DNA from: Morchella semilibera | Lineage: Eukaryota > Ascomycota > Pezizomycetes > Pezizales > Morchellaceae | Reading direction: 5' to 3' | Assembly (NCBI GenBank): GCA_009192285.1 | Contig: CM018603.1 | Coordinates: 981,307 to 1,045,306, forward strand | DNA: 64,000 bases | Shown: piece by piece, positions 36,671 through 48,841 of the stretch | How the letters are laid out: each line of letters opens with the position of its first letter | Numbering within the stretch: position 1 is the first letter of the stretch | Notes under the pieces: model-generated | Told to the model about the DNA's origin: nothing | Databases searched by the model: none | What the model saw: only the letters and a program-made list of their open reading frames with translations | Made by a program: the position numbers and the translations under genes

Positions 36671-38311
36671 CTATCTTAGTTTGTAAACACATGGCTTGAG
36701 AATCTTACTCTCATCTACCTCACTCTCCAAGAACTTTGACTTCTTCTTTTTCGCCTTCCAGGTCTGACCCTGACCCTGTTTCTCGCCTTCTTCCTCTTCT
36801 TTTTCGTCATCTTGGATCCTCTTTTCCCGTTCGGGAATCTTTACAAACTCCATGCGGACAAACATTTTATTCCCAGAGTCGACCTGTCCGCGCAGCGTGA
36901 ACCCACGCTTGGCAAGCGCGTCAATGAACGACTTGTATGACTCCGTATCCGGCTTGCTGCCGTCCGGTTCGATGCTCTCGCCATCATCCTCCTCCGTTTT
37001 CGCGCCCTTCTTGCTACCAACTGTTATACCCTTCGTTGACGCAGGGCGGTGGAAGCGACTCTTGATCTCCGCGATCCACAGCTCCCCGCGCCAGCGCACG
37101 ATGCGGTACGCTTCCTCAATGAAATCGAGGAAGTTAGTCCCCATGAGCGCGAGGCAGAATATCACGACATCAACGCTCTCGGGCTCCAATGGGAGGTGCG
37201 CGATATCGGCCACTGTTACGTCCTTGGTTGAGGCCTGCAGGTCATAACTCAGGACCTTTACCTTTCCTTTCCCGCGAGGCTTCTGGTGGTTAATTGTCGC
37301 GGCGATCTTGGCGTCACCGCACCCCAAGTCTGCAACTGTACACCAGCCCTCCTCTCGGTCTCTCGGTAGCGGGAGAAGCCCTCCCTCAGTGTTGTTCCAT
37401 TTCTTGTTGTGGCCTCGCTCAAACTTGATTTTGGAGCGGTCCTGTAGGGCCTTGATGAAGATATCTACGGGGTTTTCGGGCCACACCTCAACTTGCCGCC
37501 GGAAACCAGCGTGGTATTCTTGGTACATTTCGGGCTGCGAGGTGAAGAGTGTGAGTGAAGATTCAGAGGGTGTGGTATAGAGAATCTCATTGATATGACG
37601 GAAGCGCGCAGATGTTAGCTTAGCGCGCATCTTCTGTTGGAGAGGGGTCAGCGCTGGGATTGTGGAGAGTGCAGCTGGTGCAGCGGGAGGATCGGGGGCT
37701 GCAATTGCGTGGATGGTGCTGGTAGTGGTGGTGGTTGGGGGGTCTGAGATCTTTTTTTTGTCTTGCTTTTTCTTCTTTTTCGGGGGTGCCACCTCGTCTG
37801 ATGCTGCAACTTTGGGAATCTCGGATTGCTCCTCGTCGTCTGGTTTGCTTCGCTTCTTTTTCCTACTCTCCTCCTTCTCCTTCGCCACTGGTACTACGGG
37901 ACCATCCTCCGTTACCACAATTGTGTCTTGCTCTCCTGCGGTCCTCTCCTTCCTCTCCTTCCTCTTCTTTCTGTCGCGAGACCTCTTGGCTGCCTTGCCT
38001 TCAATCACCTTCTCATAGAGTGCCAACACATTGTCCGGAGTCACCACAGTGTTCTTTGCCTGAGATGTGTTGTTTTTACTGGTAACTGAAGCTGCTGGGG
38101 CCGCCTCTGGCTCCGTAACCAGGCCAGCGTCCTCATCCATACCAGGGAGATTCCGTTTTTTCGCAAGTGGGATGGCATTGGTATCGGACGCAGTGTTTCC
38201 AGATTTCTTCTTCTTCTTGGGGTTATTTGTGTGCTTCCCCGAAGCCTTGCCAGTCTCCACGACCTGGGTCTTGGGGGCCGTGGTTAGGTTCCAGCCATTG
38301 ACGGCAAACAT
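36671..38311 (-). CDS. RRP8: 25S rRNA adenine-N1 methyltransferase RRP8
   Basis: A single exon of 546 residues. RRP8 methylates N1 of one adenine in helix 25.1 of the large-subunit rRNA, in the nucleolus. The first 220 residues are Lys-rich and of low complexity (KKKKKSG, RKKRKERKER), as expected for nucleolar targeting. The conserved part starts with LTPLQQKMRAKLTSARFRHINE. It continues with FRRQVEVWPENPVD, SAM motif I VADLGCGDAKIA (about 325-336), SYDLQA, VTVADIAHLPLE, VIFCLALMGTNF and ELWIAEIKSRF, and ends with the F-V-R-M-EF strand near the C-terminus. Length and motif order agree with fungal RRP8. It is slightly longer because of a Glu/Lys/Gln-rich insertion near the end. It is transcribed away from the Zn2Cys6 regulator. 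Confidence 0.95.
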   Translation of the reverse strand: MFAVNGWNLTTAPKTQVVETGKASGKHTNNPKKKKKSGNTASDTNAIPLAKKRNLPGMDEDAGLVTEPEAAPAASVTSKNNTSQAKNTVVTPDNVLALYEKVIEGKAAKRSRDRKKRKERKERTAGEQDTIVVTEDGPVVPVAKEKEESRKKKRSKPDDEEQSEIPKVAASDEVAPPKKKKKQDKKKISDPPTTTTTSTIHAIAAPDPPAAPAALSTIPALTPLQQKMRAKLTSARFRHINEILYTTPSESSLTLFTSQPEMYQEYHAGFRRQVEVWPENPVDIFIKALQDRSKIKFERGHNKKWNNTEGGLLPLPRDREEGWCTVADLGCGDAKIAATINHQKPRGKGKVKVLSYDLQASTKDVTVADIAHLPLEPESVDVVIFCLALMGTNFLDFIEEAYRIVRWRGELWIAEIKSRFHRPASTKGITVGSKKGAKTEEDDGESIEPDGSKPDTESYKSFIDALAKRGFTLRGQVDSGNKMFVRMEFVKIPEREKRIQDDEKEEEEGEKQGQGQTWKAKKKKSKFLESEVDESKILKPCVYKLR

Positions 38312-41300
38312 GGTTGCCTATTTGCTTGCTTGCTTACTGAAGTGTTTGTGGTTAGGTGGCGATGGCGATGATAATTGCCAATGTGCTGTTGTCGGAGGTG
38401 CTGCTGGCTGATCAGGTCACTGAGATTTTTTTTTTCTTTCTATTTGGTGTCGCTTGTTTCGTGTAACACACATGCATAACTCCATACAGGGGGGGGGGTT
38501 GTTCCCTTGGCAAGTGTGTTACATCTGAGCCGTTATCTGATTTGATACTATCTACATGTAGCAAATCTTATCGCGTGGGTAATCTCCTATGCACGAGCCA
38601 CACCACAGGAGAGTGGAAAACACTCACTGCGCGGCATGAGCAGCACGAGACAGGCGTCTCCCTCTACGCACAAATGGTTCGACAGAATCAAAGCTCTGCA
38701 ATGCCAATATGCTACATGTACCTGAGTACAGAAGGGTACGCCGTATGTACATTCAATAGGCCCGTTCTCGTGTCGATAAATGGATGGATAGCCTGAGGCT
38801 GGCTTCAACAAGGCGTCGAGAATTAACTGCATTATGTATGCAAAAGTCAAAGCCTCGATTGTATCTTGAGATCAATCATGACTATGCGTATGCGTGCATC
38901 TTACAGTACACATACCTACATACTTTTAGGGAGTGGGAGGGCAAGAGAGGAGGAAGTATTACATTACCACGAGCTCAAGAGATATCGTCCTCCTCCTCCT
39001 CCTCCGCCTCTTCTACATTTAGTCACAATCTCTCCACGATCTACTCAGCTCGGGATCTCCGGTTCACTCTATATATACTTGTAGTTACTACTGGCTACCC
39101 TCTTTCTTTCTTTTTGACAACACGAGATCCCCATGTCGAGTTAATTCTCCCCAAGGCTGTAGCTGTATACCACCAAATTACGATCACTGGTCCAAGGATG
39201 AACGCCCCACGATCACCAAAACATGCCCCACGCCCAGCACTCCCATTTCTCGATCGAATTTCCTCTACTCACCGGGCTGAGGGTTTACTTTTATCAGATA
39301 TCCGCCCAAAATGATACGTAACGTACGTTTTTTTTTTTTAATTGTCGATTATTCATCATGGCTACACGTACCTACACAGGGGCGGTGGGCTGTCCGCGAG
39401 GGTAGGGGTTTATGGGTTACACAAAGGAGAGAGAAAATTCTCTCTACCCCAAGTTATCACGACATTGACAGCTTATGGGAGCTAGGCCGGCCGGCCCATT
39501 CCGTTTTTTTTACTCCACCCTCTGTATGGGCGCGCGTGTGTGTGTGTGTACCAAATATAGAAACCCTTCGCTTTTATTCCCCCCCCCCTCTCAAAGCGGG
39601 GAAATCCAGGAATTTAAGCTTCTTTTCCCACGTTCCGCACGCACGTTCCAGCGTCGCACTTCCAGAGGGTCCCACGTTGTCGACCCGAGAAAAGGTTTCG
39701 CGATATCACATCGATCGAATCTCCCCCCCGACATCCTACCGTCTCTCCTCTTCTCCTGCTCTGCTCTGCTTTGCTCTGCTCTGTCTCTCGAGGTGGGGGA
39801 GGGGGATAGCAACCAATTCGCGGGCCGCCGGGGGTTGACGTGAGCAGCAGGTAAAAAAAGAAAAAAGAAAAAAGAAAAGAAAAGAAAAAAAGTACGGCGT
39901 TCGAGAGTATGTAACTGGCCGGTACGTTACTTGTGTATACGGATCCCGCCGAATACGAGTAGGAAGTACCTCAAGTACATCTTAGCTAGCAGGTCCATTG
40001 ATGCCGACCGGGCCGACCGAAACTGAGTGGACTATTTTGTTTACGGGCATTGAAATTTGGCAGAGAGCGCGCGGATAGTCGGGCTTCTTCCTTTTCCCTT
40101 TTCTTTTTTTTTCTTTATCGGGGGAATTACAATGGGTGTTGATCAAGACCGACGACGGAAAACCCCGAACGATTTCAGCTGAAGTCTAGAGGATCGTGCA
40201 TGAGGATGAGATTAGTTCAGTCCAATAGAGAGGACGGACTAATTTTATAGCCCTACCAAGATCTGCTATGCGAACCATTTTGAGTTAAAGGGCTAGCAAC
40301 ACGCGCAATTGATTGTTCCAACAGGTCCAATAGTCTGCGCGCCGAGATGCTGTAAATACCCACCTATCTTCAAAGCCTTGATGTGTATGAACACCTACTC
40401 TATCTATCTACCCAAAGGTGGGCATCCATGAGGGTTGCAGTCCCCTCCCCCACAGTCTGTAGCTTCTCTATTATCAAAGCCCATTGAGGCATAGAACGGA
40501 CAGCTATGAAGCCAGGTAGCTAGGTACCTATGCGGTTTACCTGGGAATAACTTGACTCGCATCAAGGATTACGATGATCAGGTAAGACATTGTTGTGCTG
40601 TGTCTCAGTTTCAGATGTCACCTTCGGCGGCGGCGAAATGAGAAACGGTTGCCCCCCCCCCCCGCTGCTGCTGGGGAGGAAGAGTTGGGTTGCAATGTCT
40701 CTGCCAAGCGTTAGTGTGTGTGTGCGTGCGGGTCAATTGGGGAAAAAGCCTTGGAGCTACGGAGGAATATTCGTCCTGATCTCGCTTCCTGAATCTCCGT
40801 GCACTGGCCGTGCAATTGGTGGGGGGGATATTCTACATGTAGTAATATCAAAATGTGTGTCTGTTTCTACTCTGCCATGCGTAGGGTAGGGGGGTAGAGA
40901 GGGTTGGAGTGGTATGGGGTCGACCTACAGCTACAATCTATCTACATGTATGTTTTGGATTGAGCGAGCAGGAATACTATATCATCATGATTATTGATAT
41001 TATTTTAGGCTTATTATATATATCATATATATATATACATGTAGTATGCAATGGTGATGATGATGAATCGATATGTTGATTTTCTCCATCTTTCCCCCCC
41101 AAAGTGCCATTATCTCGACATATTTTAGCTTATGTACTCTATTTGAGTGAATTCTCCCTAGCTGCCCCCCACAGTATAGTAATCCAAACCCGGACTTCTC
41201 TGCTCTCTCCCTCTCTACATACATAGCACCTCTAGGCCATCCCACCCTGCATCCCACCGGTCCAGATCATGAAAAGTATGTAGAATCGAAGGAGAAACGC

Positions 41301-42307
41301 TTTCAGTTACTCTACCCTACCTCCCCCCAGCCAGGCCTTGGTGAATTCATTTTTTTTATATACCATCAAGACGGGGAGGCTCTACTCTAGAGAGAGAGGC
41401 CGGGGTGGAAAAGAGAGAGAGAGATTAATTCCATCCACGCATGTATACTGTATGTACGATGCAGTATAAAAAGATGCACCCTACCGTGCGTGCATCATTG
41501 CAACCCCATTATTGCATTCAGCTTCAGCTCGGCGTTCCACCGGTGTGTCTGTACGTTCTGTGTTGTGTTCATGGAACAAAAAATCTGTCACTCACTCACT
41601 CACTCACTCTCACGCAGAATCTCTCACTCATATGGCGTCGGCGCCGTAATATGTTTCGTCGTTCAATAGCGCCCTCCAACCACCACCACCACACACACAC
41701 ACCACACACACACACACAAAAAAAAAGAGGGCTACCATATTAACCTCTTGTCTCTCTCTCTCTCTCTCTCTCGATTGGTCCTGGCACTGCTCACTTTGCT
41801 ACTCCACCCTCTTTTTTTTGTGTGCGATCAGCCCACATCTACACCAGCTTGTGTAGCACAGCTTGTGGCAGAAAAAAAAGAGCAACAACCAAAAAAGAAA
41901 AAAAGAAAAAAAATGGGGCTGCACTAGCTAAGGGAAAAAAAACCCTGACTGGGGGGAATTGTCTGATAGCCGAATTAGAGAGAGAGATTCACTCCTCCCC
42001 CCCCCCAGCCAGCTCAATCCCAATCCCAACCCCCCAACCTAAACGGGACCCCCGATAGTAAGCGAATCGGAGTGGTGGGATCTCTTCTTCTTGTTTTTTT
42101 TTATATGAATCCTGTGCTTCTCCTTCCTTCCTCTTCTTGTTCTACTCCTTCTTCTTCTACTTTCTTAATTATTTGTTGTTATTACTACTATTATTATTCT
42201 ACAAATCACCCGTGAGGATAAAGGGAAAACAGGACGAAGAGGAAAGGCTATACCGGGAGGGATTTCCAACACAAGTCCAAAATAGTCCGTCCGAACGAGA
42301 AGTGAAA
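38312..42307. promoter_or_regulatory. Divergent intergenic region between RRP8 and the Zn2Cys6 regulator
   Basis: About 4 kb without a supported gene; both flanking promoters must lie inside it. It is rich in simple sequence: GA-rich and TC-rich tracts near 41390-41420 and 41750-41772, TCAC repeats near 41580, CA repeats near 41690, and A/G-rich tracts near 39860 and 41880-41910. Five TACATGTA sites are present (38553, 38710, 40830, 40940, 41035). Long pyrimidine tracts before 42308 are usual for the promoter and leader of a fungal regulator gene. Confidence 0.45.
41740..41772. repeat. TC dinucleotide microsatellite
   Basis: About 30 bp of nearly uninterrupted TC units upstream of the Zn2Cys6 regulator gene. 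Confidence 0.8.
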
Positions 42308-45300
42308 ATGGACGAAGAGGCACAGCAGACCGCCGCCGTCGAGGGGTCACCCGCCCCAGCAGAGACCGCGGGCACCGTCTCCAATTCACCGATACCAGCA
42401 CCGAACGACCCGACAGCCACAACCACCACTACCACCGCCGCCGCCGCCGCCGCCGCCGGTAACAGCAGCGGCGACAAAGCAGCCCCATCCGCAAGCGCCA
42501 CTGCAAAGGCCTCAAGGAAACGCACAAAGACCGGATGCTTGAGTCAGTAATTGCCCTACCTAATTACCCCCCCCCCTCACCTCCTGGAGGACTCGTGGTG
42601 AACGTTAACACACACGCAGCCTGCCGAAGGCGCCGCATAAAGTGCGGCGAGGAACGCCCCACCTGCGGAAACTGCATAAAGTCTAAGCGCAACTGCGAAG
42701 GCTACAACCAACGCGTCGTCTTCAAGGACGGCATGAACGGCATGTACCGGCCCGGGGGAATGTTGGGTGCCGCGGGAGCGGGAGGAGCAGCGGGAGGAGC
42801 GGGAGGAGCGGCCGGTTCGGCGGATGGCCGCCGTCTCATACAGCCGTACCCCATCCAACCCGCGCCGGCCCCGGGCACAACGCAACACCAGCCAATCGCA
42901 ATCCGGCCTGCACCGGCCCCACAGCCGGCCCCGCAGCAACAGGCAGACTTGTTTTCGAGCTTCGCCCAGGACCCGTCAAAGCCGCCACACCTGAGGACCA
43001 TATATGCGGAGCGCGCCCAGGAGCTCCGGGCGGCCCAGGGACAGGCAGGGCTGCACACCCCCCACAACAACAACCACCACCACCATCCATTGGCGCCCGG
43101 TTCAGACCCGCGCGGGCAGCCAGAGCAGTATGCGCACCACGGCCCGTACCACCACCAAATTTCCGTACCGCAGTCGGATGACCCAACGGGATACCCGCCA
43201 TACTATGAGCATGTGTCGGGTTCCGGGTCCGGGCCGTTCCCCGAAGGGTCGGCCGCTGAGTTTGGTGCGCAGACGTTTTTTCCAACGCCAAACTATATGG
43301 GAGGGCCATCGTCAGGGCCCGGATTTCCTGCACCGGCGGCGCCTTTCAACCCCTCAATGGCTGGGGCAAAGTACGGCGTGGAGGATTTTTCGGATAATCG
43401 TAGGTCTCCCCCTCCTCTATTTTCCATGGCTATCCCTCAACCCCCACCCCGAGAGTGTTCCTATACAAACGACGGGCATTGCGAGATATATATATATGTG
43501 TGAAGAATATGTTTGTGAACCGTTTGTGTTGTAGAATTTTTCTAGGAGTTGGGCGCCCCTGTCTCTCTGTCTGTCTATCTGTCTATCTGTCTGTCTCTAT
43601 CTGTCATATGTAAAGAAATATTGGGACCTGCGTGCGTGGTTAATGCCATGTATGTGACTCTTCCTCCTCCTCCTCTCAAAGCTGTTTTTTATATTCTGCT
43701 ACTCTTTTCACAACCAGTTCCTCCTCCTCCTCCTCTTGCTGTTGATATAGAAGACTTTATATCCTATTCCCTTCTTTTATATTTTCCCTTTTTTTCATTA
43801 CGTAGTGACGTTTGCTACTTGCGAGCTCAAACTTACGTCGAAGGTATCCCGTCGCATTTCCGACGCTGACCCTGACAAAAAATCAATGTAGCGACGTCCA
43901 CGTCCGCGTCCTACCCAGAAGCAGCAAATATCGCGGCCCCGAGCCCGAACGTCTACTTTCTCGGGCCCGAGACCGCACACCTCCGCCGCACCAGCGGCCT
44001 AGAATACCACACCAACAACGGCCATGCCGAGGACGAGGATCTATACGACGTTGAGGACGACGAGGACGAGCTGCTGGACGACGAGGACGACGACGACGAG
44101 GACGAGGACGACTACGAAGCGCACGAAATCGACCAAATGATCCTTGACCCCGACGGCCAATCCATCTCGCCGCGCGCCCACATCAGCAACATCATCGCCC
44201 CGCTGAGCAAGCACCTGAGCGAGCACAGCCGCATCTCCTTCCGCAGCTTCCTGCCCGACCAACACACGCTGACAAACTACCACCCGACCATGGGGTCGAG
44301 CCCGCTCATGAACAGCACCACCGCAAAGATCTTCTGCCACTTTGTGTACGTTCTGGGGCCCAGCCTGTCACTATTCGAGCGGCAGCCGCCCAACCCCCAC
44401 ATCGCCTTCACGCCGGGCGCGGGGCTGCTGCAGGGCCCGCAGAACGTCTGGTCCTACACCATCCCCATGCTCGCGCTCAGCCACCCGCCGCTCATGCATG
44501 CCATCCTGGCGCTCAGCAGCTTGCACATCTCGAAGCTGACAAAGGGGCCGTCGCACCCCAGTCTCCTGCACTACCATATTGCGCTGCGGCGCCTGGGGAA
44601 GTCGATTGCGAGCGAGAAGCACCGCGGGCATGTGGCCACCCTGTCGGCCACGCTGCTCCTGGGGTACTACGAGACCATGGCGGCGGAGCACGATAAGTGG
44701 AGCTCCCACATCCACGGCGCAAAGCAGCTGCTCAAGGAGATTGACTTTGGCCGCGTGGCGAGACGCGTAGAGATGGCGGACGAGGAGGACCGTATCCAGC
44801 AGCAGCAGCAGCGTGAGGGCGCGGACAACAGCTACCGGACGGAGGGGCAGCTGTGGCCCCCACCGCAACAGGAACAGCAGGAACAGCAGGGACAACAGCC
44901 GAGTATGCTACGGCTACGCAAGATGCGGAGGCAGCAGGTGTACAGCGGTAACGAGGCCGACGAGAACCTTACCTCGCTGCTATCCGGGCAATCACGCCTC
45001 TCTGCTGTCCGGAACCGTGGGGCAAGGAGAGCTGGGGGCGGGGGTGGACAACAGAAGGACGGCGCAGGCTCAACAACATCGAGTAAGGAGCTGGACGTGA
45101 TGCAGTTGCAGGCGGATATGTTTTGGTGGTTTGCAAAGATGGACTGCTATCAGAGTCTTGTTAGCGGTTGTCCGCTTGTGTAAGTGTTTCTTTTCTGTTT
45201 TTAGTTCCCCTTGCCTCAGCACGGATTGGCGGTAGGTAGTAGCAGTAGCTCTAGTAGTTGTAGATATCTATATTAGAGTAGTAGAAGACTAGAGGACTAT

Positions 45301-46748
45301 GTAGATGAGCTGGAGTCTTTTACTCGAAGACACCCAGCAGTATTCGTAGCACTCACCCACACCCCATAACCCTTCCCCCTCCCCCCTCTTCTTCCCCCAA
45401 ACACAGTCACTAACGGAAATGATACACTAGACTGGACTACGTCTACTGGGGCCAATGTCCGCCCCGCGCCCGCATCGGCACTCTCGGTATGTCATACGGC
45501 AGCTCGGACCACTACTTCCTACTCCTAGGACGACTATGCGCATTCCAAGAGAAGGACCTAAGGCGCAAGAAGGCGGTGCAGAGGGCCAACGGAGGGATGT
45601 GGATCCCTCCGCCAGAGCTGGGGGGACCTCCGAGGGGTATGGGAAGGGGAATGGGAATGGGAATGGGTAGAGGAGGTGGAGGAGCGGGTATGCAGGGACC
45701 GCCACCACCAGGGTGGCCGGGTCCGCCGGGGTCGGGACCGATGCCGCCAAATGGAAATGGAAATGGAATGGGGGGACCACCGGGCATGGGAGGCGGCGGT
45801 ATGGGACCACCCGGAATGAGCGGCGGCGAAAACATACAATACGGAATGGCCCCCGCGCCCACCGGCCCCCCACGAGTCCCCCAAGCCTTTGCCCAAAACT
45901 TCCCCGAGCTCTCCCGGGAGCAGCAGCAGCAGCAACAGCAACGGCAACAGAACGACGAGCAACCCCTAACAGACCTTGAAGCGGCCACCCTCGACGCCGA
46001 GCGCGAATGGACCTCCATCCGCGACGCATTCCACGTCTTCCAGCAGTCCCTCGGCGAAGAGTACCAGCCCCTCCCAATCGAATACATGCCCGTGCAGAAC
46101 ACGCCCTTCGGCGCCGCGATCTACTACCGCACGTACTCGATCGCAACGCTGCAGATGCTGTACGCCATGGCGCAGATTGTCCTCGCGCGCTGCCACCCGT
46201 CCATGCCGGCCGTCAGCATGATGGCCGCGGGGGTGGCCGCGCCACGCACCGCCCGCTGGGCAATCGACATTGCGCGCATCACCGCGGGATTGGTGCCCAC
46301 GGACCCGCACGGGCAGATCAATCCCGCGCTGGGCGCAGGGCTGGTCGAGAGCTCCATGCCACTCTTCTTCGCGGCGGTGCAGTACACGGAGCAGGCGCAG
46401 CGCGACTGGGTCGTCCGGAAGCTGCGCGAGATTACGAGGCTCACGGGGTGGGCGACGGCGTCGAGGGTGCTGCTGGGGTGCCAGAGGGCGTGGGAGAGGG
46501 CTGCGGAGATGGGAAAAGGGCCCAGGTATGAGAGGCCGCCGTTTGAGGAGGAGGGCGAGTTCTTCTACGAGTGGTGTCTGCCGCAACCGCCGGTGAGTGG
46601 TGGTGGCGGAGGGGAGGCAGCGGAGGCGGGGAGTGGAGAGGGGAGTGGGAGATATCTGTGGAGGAGTGCGGGGAGGAGGTTGGCTGGTGCGGCGGGGATA
46701 TTGGGGCCGTTGAGGGAGGATCTGGGGGTGGGAGATCTGACGATTTAG
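42308..46748 (+). CDS. Zn2Cys6 transcription factor with fungal regulatory middle region
   Basis: Four exons (42308-42542, 42620-43399, 43892-45179, 45431-46748) give 1206 residues, all in phase. The first intron splits the zinc cluster. After splicing, the cluster reads C77-x2-C80-x6-C87-x6-C94-x2-C97-x6-C104, the canonical binuclear zinc DNA-binding domain. It is preceded by a Thr/Ala-rich region and followed by a Pro/Gln/His-rich linker. A very acidic run of Asp and Glu sits at 44030-44120, before the regulatory region (FVYVLGPSLSLFERQPPNPH, WSYTIPMLALSHPPLMHAI), which looks like Fungal_trans_2. Exon 4 carries an insertion of Gly, Pro and Met (about 45610-45890) and a Gln run. The 492-nt second intron is long for this window. 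Targets are unknown. Confidence 0.9.
43400..43891. other. Long intron 2 of the Zn2Cys6 gene, with TCTG/TCTA microsatellite
   Basis: Donor GTAGGT follows GATAATC and acceptor ATGTAG precedes the in-phase CGACGTCC. A TCTG/TCTA repeat lies at about 43559-43606, with pyrimidine tracts after it. Reading past the donor gives a short tail that ends at 43503, so intron retention would make a truncated protein. Confidence 0.7.
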
Positions 46749-47200
46749 GGTAGGGGGGAGTAATTTGGGAACTGCGTGTAGAGAGAGAGGCCAAGATGGC
46801 CCTTAGTTATAATGCCACAACTAACTTATTCTTACTCGACATCTGTAGCATTTCCTCACTGTGATAATAATCTTGAGGGTCGTGATGATATGAAAATCTC
46901 ACTGCCCGACATCGAGTGATCGTCCATGCAGACAACTACATGTCAATGATATTTAATATAGTAAATAAATAAATAGCTAATATACATTGTTTTAACTCGC
47001 CCCCTCTCCATGCATCTTCCCCGCACGCCTGCAGCTGTTTCAGCCCCAGGAATGAGTCACTCTACTTGGCAGAGGGGGGGGAGGAAGAGGAGGAGGAGGA
47101 GGAGGAGGGGGGGAGGAGTGAATATCAATCTGTGGAAATATAAACAGGCAAACCCCCCCCTCTCTCTCCTCTTTAACTAATATACATACCTCTCACAGAG
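46749..47200. promoter_or_regulatory. Intergenic spacer and promoter of the SDR gene
   Basis: Holds an AGG/GGA repeat at about 47083-47117, a TATAAAC-like sequence at about 47140 and a pyrimidine tract before the ATG at 47201. One ATCACTCG site (reverse) is at 46913-46920. No gene is seen. Confidence 0.4.
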
Positions 47201-48841
47201 ATGGCCTCCACCGCACCCCCACAGCACACCCTCCCCCCCGCCGCCCTCGCCGCCGCCCTACGCACCGACCAGGCCCACATCGCGCACCACCGCCCCCCCA
47301 GCCTCCTCGCACTCCACATCCCCCCCGATCAGGCCGACGCCGTAGCAGCCGCCCTCTGGGACGAAGCCACCGACGGCCCGCGCCCACCGCTCTCCATCCT
47401 CCGCCTCCGCTACCAGGGCGTCCTCGACGGCATCAAAGCCGCGCTCGACGCCCCGTCGGCGCCCCCCCCGCCGCTCACAACCCCCCCATCCACCGACTTC
47501 GACGCGGCCCTCCGGGTCCTCGAACACCTCCTGCGCACGCCCGCGACGCACGTCACCCCCGCCACCCCGCTGCGCGACGTCCTCATCGCCACACACACCC
47601 AGCGGGCCATCGGCGCGCCCGGCCGCGCCGCGTTCGCCGCGCAGCCAACGCCGCCAGGCCGCTGCTACATGTGCCGGTACACCAACAGCGCGCCGCACGC
47701 GGTGTACAAGTCGCTGTGCGGCCTATGCGGGAGCTTCACGCAGACGTCGTCGTCGCTGAGCACGGCTGGAGTTCTCGACCTCCGCGGGCGCACAGCGCTC
47801 GTGACGGGCGGGCGCGTGAACCTCGGGTTCTTTGTCGCCGTGCGGCTTCTACGCTGCGGGGCCTCCGTGGTCGTGTCGTCGCGCTACCCGCTCGATGCGG
47901 AGCGGCGGCTGCGCGCCCTGAGCGACTTTGACGGGTGGCGCGGGCGCGTGCGTGTTGTTGGGGCCGACTTCCGGCGCGTGCGCGATGCGGGGGCGCTGGT
48001 GGGCGCGGTCAAGGGCGTGTTGGCGGGGTGGGGGGCGCGCGGGTTGGATATTTTGGTTAATAATGCGGCGCAGACGCTGACGGACTCGCGGGGGAAGGAG
48101 GGGGCGGCGGTGGGGCGCGAGAGGGCGCTGGTGCGCGAGCTTGTTGGGGGGGAGGGGTTCGGTGCGCTGCAGGCGGGCGGGGGGGGAGAAGCATACGTCC
48201 CCCGGATCCGGGGCGGGGCGCGGGAGAACCGGATTCTTGTTGGCGGGCCCGCCGGGGATACCGAGAGCTACCACGACGACGAGGACGGTGCTCCTACTGC
48301 CCCCGCCATAGAGGAGGAGCTGCCACTCACCGCCACAACCCCGCAGTCCTCGTGGACCCAACGCATCTCCGAGATCCCATACCAAGACATCGGCGACGTC
48401 CTCGCCATAAACTCCTTCGTCCCTCTGCTGCTGATCCGCGAGCTCCTGCCACTAATGGGCTCTCTGCGGCCGCACGCGCAGCCCGCGCGCCCCGCCGGCT
48501 ACATCATCAACGTCTCCTCGCGCGAGGGGCTGTCCGAGGCCAGCCCCGCCGCCAGCATGAAGGCGGGCCACCACGTGCACACCAACATGTCCAAGGCCGC
48601 GCTCAACATGCTGACCGAGACGGAGGCGTTCCCGGCGTGGCGGGACCGCCGCGTCGCAATGAACTCGGTGGACCCGGGCTTCATGAGCGCCGCCGACGGC
48701 AGCGAGTGTCCGCTGGGCTGGGAGGACGGCGCGGCAAGGGTCCTCTGGTGCGTCGGTAAGGGCGAGGTCGAGGGGGAGGCTGTCTGGGGGAGGTTCTTGA
48801 AGCATTTTGGGGCCGCGGAGGCCGTGGTGAGGGGGTTGTGA
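47201..48841 (+). CDS. Atypical short-chain dehydrogenase/reductase with N-terminal extension
   Basis: A single exon of 546 residues. The first 190 residues are Ala/Pro-rich and contain a Cys-rich piece, CYMCRY then CGLCGSF, that may bind zinc. The SDR part begins at about 195 with ALVTGGRVNLG, a cofactor motif related to the usual T-G-x3-G-x-G. It continues with ILVNNAAQT, YIINVSS and HTNMSKAALNM. The usual catalytic Tyr of Y-x3-K is replaced (Thr four before the Lys). The HTN-M-(S/A)-K-A-A-L-N-M form recurs in a known but poorly characterised SDR branch, so the change is probably a family trait. A variable stretch of about 100 residues separates NNAAQT from the catalytic part. An NAD(P)-dependent oxidoreductase is likely and the substrate is unknown. 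GC content at third positions is very high. Confidence 0.8.
   Translation: MASTAPPQHTLPPAALAAALRTDQAHIAHHRPPSLLALHIPPDQADAVAAALWDEATDGPRPPLSILRLRYQGVLDGIKAALDAPSAPPPPLTTPPSTDFDAALRVLEHLLRTPATHVTPATPLRDVLIATHTQRAIGAPGRAAFAAQPTPPGRCYMCRYTNSAPHAVYKSLCGLCGSFTQTSSSLSTAGVLDLRGRTALVTGGRVNLGFFVAVRLLRCGASVVVSSRYPLDAERRLRALSDFDGWRGRVRVVGADFRRVRDAGALVGAVKGVLAGWGARGLDILVNNAAQTLTDSRGKEGAAVGRERALVRELVGGEGFGALQAGGGGEAYVPRIRGGARENRILVGGPAGDTESYHDDEDGAPTAPAIEEELPLTATTPQSSWTQRISEIPYQDIGDVLAINSFVPLLLIRELLPLMGSLRPHAQPARPAGYIINVSSREGLSEASPAASMKAGHHVHTNMSKAALNMLTETEAFPAWRDRRVAMNSVDPGFMSAADGSECPLGWEDGAARVLWCVGKGEVEGEAVWGRFLKHFGAAEAVVRGL

Noticed and set aside
38784-39843. Overlapping plus-strand open stretches between RRP8 and the regulator
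   Set aside because: Low-complexity Ser/Pro/Arg text from pyrimidine-rich DNA, without start context or homology.
42836-46586. Several long reverse-strand and other-frame open stretches over the Zn2Cys6 gene
   Set aside because: GC-rich codons in the real gene remove stops in other frames; the spliced plus-strand model explains the conserved motifs.
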